DNA of 64,000 nt from Gracilibacillus caseinilyticus (GTDB lineage Bacteria > Bacillota > Bacilli > Bacillales > Amphibacillaceae), in assembly GCF_022919115.1 (NCBI RefSeq), contig NZ_CP095072.1, positions 2,418,001 through 2,482,000 on the forward strand, in the 5' to 3' direction. Positions 63,739 to 64,000 of this stretch are shown here, one piece after another. The position numbers and the translations under genes are program-made. Positions within the stretch are counted from its first letter, which is position 1. Every line of letters begins with the position of its first letter. The notes beneath the pieces were generated by a model that saw only the letters and a list, made by a program, of their open reading frames with translations, made no database searches and was not told where the DNA came from.

Positions 63739-63788
63739 ATTATAAGCAACTATTTGGTTGCTTGTCAATATAAGTAACCAAATAGTTG
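63739..63788 (-). promoter_or_regulatory. Promoter and 13-bp inverted-repeat operator of the ArsR gene
   Basis: Minus strand: -35 TTGACA (63763-63768) and -10 TATAAT (63739-63744), 18 bp apart. The arms CAACTATTTGGTT (63747-63759) and AACCAAATAGTTG (63776-63788) form a perfect inverted repeat flanking the -35 box. Confidence 0.75.
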
Positions 63789-63905
63789 TATGTAATCACT
63801 TCCTTTATTAAAAATTTTTAATGCGTACTTGTTTATTAATTCAAAAAAACTTAGTTCAGTGGTTATACTTTGTGGTGATTTCGTGATATACTGTAATCAG
63901 AATTA

Positions 63906-63919
63906 ATAAAACGCTTTCA
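63906..63919 (+). promoter_or_regulatory. Putative cre site before the GH43 gene
   Basis: ATAAAACGCTTTCA matches the cre consensus at 12 of 14 positions, 19 bp before the start codon, in a position to block transcription. Confidence 0.55.
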
Positions 63920-63937
63920 AAGGTGGGTGGAATGTTC

Positions 63938-64000
63938 ATGAAAATACAAAATCCAATTTTAACCGGTTTTAATCCAGATCCAAGTATTTGCCGCGTTGAG
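63938..64000 (+). CDS. GH43 family glycosidase, beta-xylosidase-like (3' cut by window edge)
   Basis: Only the first 21 codons are in the window: MKIQNPILTGFNPDPSICRV. The NP-LTGFNPDPSICR start is typical of GH43 beta-xylosidase/arabinofuranosidase enzymes and contains the catalytic-base Asp of the family. AGGTGGGTGG precedes ATG 63938; ATG 63932 is two codons upstream. The cre-like site suggests catabolite control. Confidence 0.8.
   Translation, partial: MKIQNPILTGFNPDPSICRVE

Noticed and set aside
1..64000. CRISPR arrays, tRNA or rRNA genes, riboswitches
   Set aside because: No regular short repeats with unique spacers, no cloverleaf with CCA-type end, and no recognisable vitamin or glmS-type element were seen by eye.

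Overview
The window looks like chromosome from a low-GC, spore-forming member of the Bacillaceae, probably a halophilic or halotolerant genus such as Gracilibacillus or a relative; the genus is a guess. The evidence is AT-rich DNA with strong AGGAGG ribosome binding sites, sporulation-linked prkA and yhbH, B. subtilis-like gene types (ctaB, ykoGHI-like genes, odhAB, PanF, NupC), and acidic linkers in several exported proteins. I see no rRNA, tRNA, CRISPR array, phage or transposase gene.

Layout. 1-5 kb: the end of a P-type cation ATPase, an SDR oxidoreductase, an SAM hydroxide adenosyltransferase and heme O synthase. 5-8 kb: a two-component system with a PepSY protein. 8-13 kb: an RpiR-type regulator divergent from an ECF-type transporter (S-like protein, fused double ATPase, T protein) plus a PHP-family phosphoesterase. 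13-16 kb: GNAT remnants, a DUF4386 protein and a Crp/Fnr regulator. 15.5-18 kb: an AraC regulator with a GH4 glycosidase. 19-24 kb: a chitobiose-type PTS locus. 24-26 kb: ArsR/SRPBCC and DinB genes. 26.5-48.6 kb: a large chitin and amino-sugar region. 48.7-63 kb: mostly housekeeping (prkA, panF, a ROK regulator, odhAB, yhbH, nupC). 62.9-64 kb: an ArsR/VOC pair and the first codons of a GH43 glycosidase.

The centrepiece is the chitin region. A surface-anchored GH18 chitinase and a secreted AA10 lytic polysaccharide monooxygenase (LPMO) attack chitin. Uptake has three candidate routes: a lactose/cellobiose-type PTS with GH4 hydrolase and ChbG deacetylase, an ABC importer with an intracellular GH20 hexosaminidase, and a NagE-type PTS. 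MurQ, NagA and NagB feed GlcNAc-6-P into glycolysis. Between the LPMO and chitinase genes lies a four-gene operon (amidohydrolase, DgaE-like lyase, DgaF-like aldolase, KDG-type kinase). Its enzyme set matches what is needed to consume N-acetylglucosaminic acid, the C1-oxidised end that an LPMO leaves on chitin. The ABC/GH20 operon also has a lactonase-family gene. A NagR-like operator (consensus GTATAGACAWC) occurs at six promoters in this region, so oxidative and hydrolytic chitin use may form one regulon.

A second feature is a family of dispersed non-coding elements (seven copies or remnants of about 120-573 bp, plus one short fragment). The better copies have terminal inverted repeats and the three long ones a large internal hairpin; they resemble MITEs and sit only in intergenic gaps.
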